Shown here piece after piece: positions 63,986 through 64,000 of a stretch of 64,000 nt of DNA (the first letter of the stretch is position 1; every line of letters begins with the position of its first letter). The notes beneath the pieces were generated by a model. That model worked only from the letters and a program-made list of their open reading frames with translations, did no database searches and was not told the DNA's origin. Source of the stretch: Lamellibrachia columna (taxonomy: Eukaryota; Annelida; Polychaeta; Sabellida; Siboglinidae); the NCBI GenBank assembly GCA_963662155.1, contig OY759261.1:1733727-1797726 (forward strand). The letters run 5' to 3'. Position numbers and translations under genes: made by a program.

Positions 63986-64000
63986 CGTAACAAAGGTTAT
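63986..64000 (-). CDS. Exon C, inverted arm, cut by window edge
   Basis: Donor acttac (read on +) at 63980-63985 is followed by the last 15 bases of a C exon. The remainder lies outside the window. Confidence 0.7.

Larger units (their letters stand above)
59901..64000 (-). repeat. Inverted arm of the array
   Basis: The same A-B-C units continue in reverse orientation. Read on the minus strand from the right they are C (partial), A, B, C, A, B, then the LINE. The spacing between equivalent exons is about 2354 bp where the sequence is clean. Private variants set this arm apart from the + arm: both B exons have donor gtaagtatt instead of gtaagtagt. The arm continues beyond the window. Confidence 0.95.

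Noticed and set aside
59901..64000. Perfect palindrome made by a folded-back read
   Set aside because: The arm has private variants, a different breakpoint and clean sequence for 2.5 kb; a pure fold-back copy of the + arm does not explain it. Misassembly of another kind remains possible.
1..64000. tRNA, rRNA or other structured RNA genes
   Set aside because: No cloverleaf-like or rRNA-like sequence was recognised by eye; a covariance-model search was not possible.

Overview
The window is eukaryotic, almost certainly metazoan. It is AT-rich and built from exon-sized cassettes with GT-AG splice signals and long low-complexity introns, plus one CR1/Jockey-type non-LTR retrotransposon. I cannot name the species.

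Bases 1-58270 form a direct tandem array of a unit of about 2351 bp. It holds 25 units (the last is cut off), preceded by the tail of another. Each full unit carries three 90-bp exons, A, B and C, on the + strand. Every one lies between an acceptor ending tttgttttag and a donor gtaagt. All are phase 1 at both ends, so they can be spliced in any number without losing frame. Each encodes one 30-residue, six-cysteine repeat, C-x3-C-x2-C-x5-C-x2-C-x10-C, resembling furin-like/growth-factor-receptor cysteine repeats. The 74 complete + strand exons would give about 2220 residues of cysteine-rich repeat. Neither a first exon with a signal peptide nor a last exon is visible.

The introns (about 876, 584 and 621 bp) are mostly degenerate trinucleotide repeat (TAG, TAA, TTG variants) with short non-repetitive islands. 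The exon and the 5' intron part are homologous among A, B and C. The unit is therefore a trimer of an older exon-plus-intron monomer that was later amplified. Units 4-14 and 17-24 are nearly identical; units 1-3, a patch at about 34.28-36.13 kb and unit 25 are diverged.

Bases 58271-59900 are a 5'-truncated LINE on the minus strand with an open reverse-transcriptase frame of about 500 codons and a 10-bp 3' tail repeat. Beyond it, 59901-64000, the same array continues inverted on the minus strand, so the two arms converge on the LINE. A stretch at about 62.48-63.75 kb has many single-base insertions seen nowhere else and looks like poorly polished sequence.

Most other open frames here (Leu- or Thr-rich on one strand, Val-rich on the other) are by-products of the trinucleotide repeats. 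I saw no RNA genes, CRISPR arrays or promoters.
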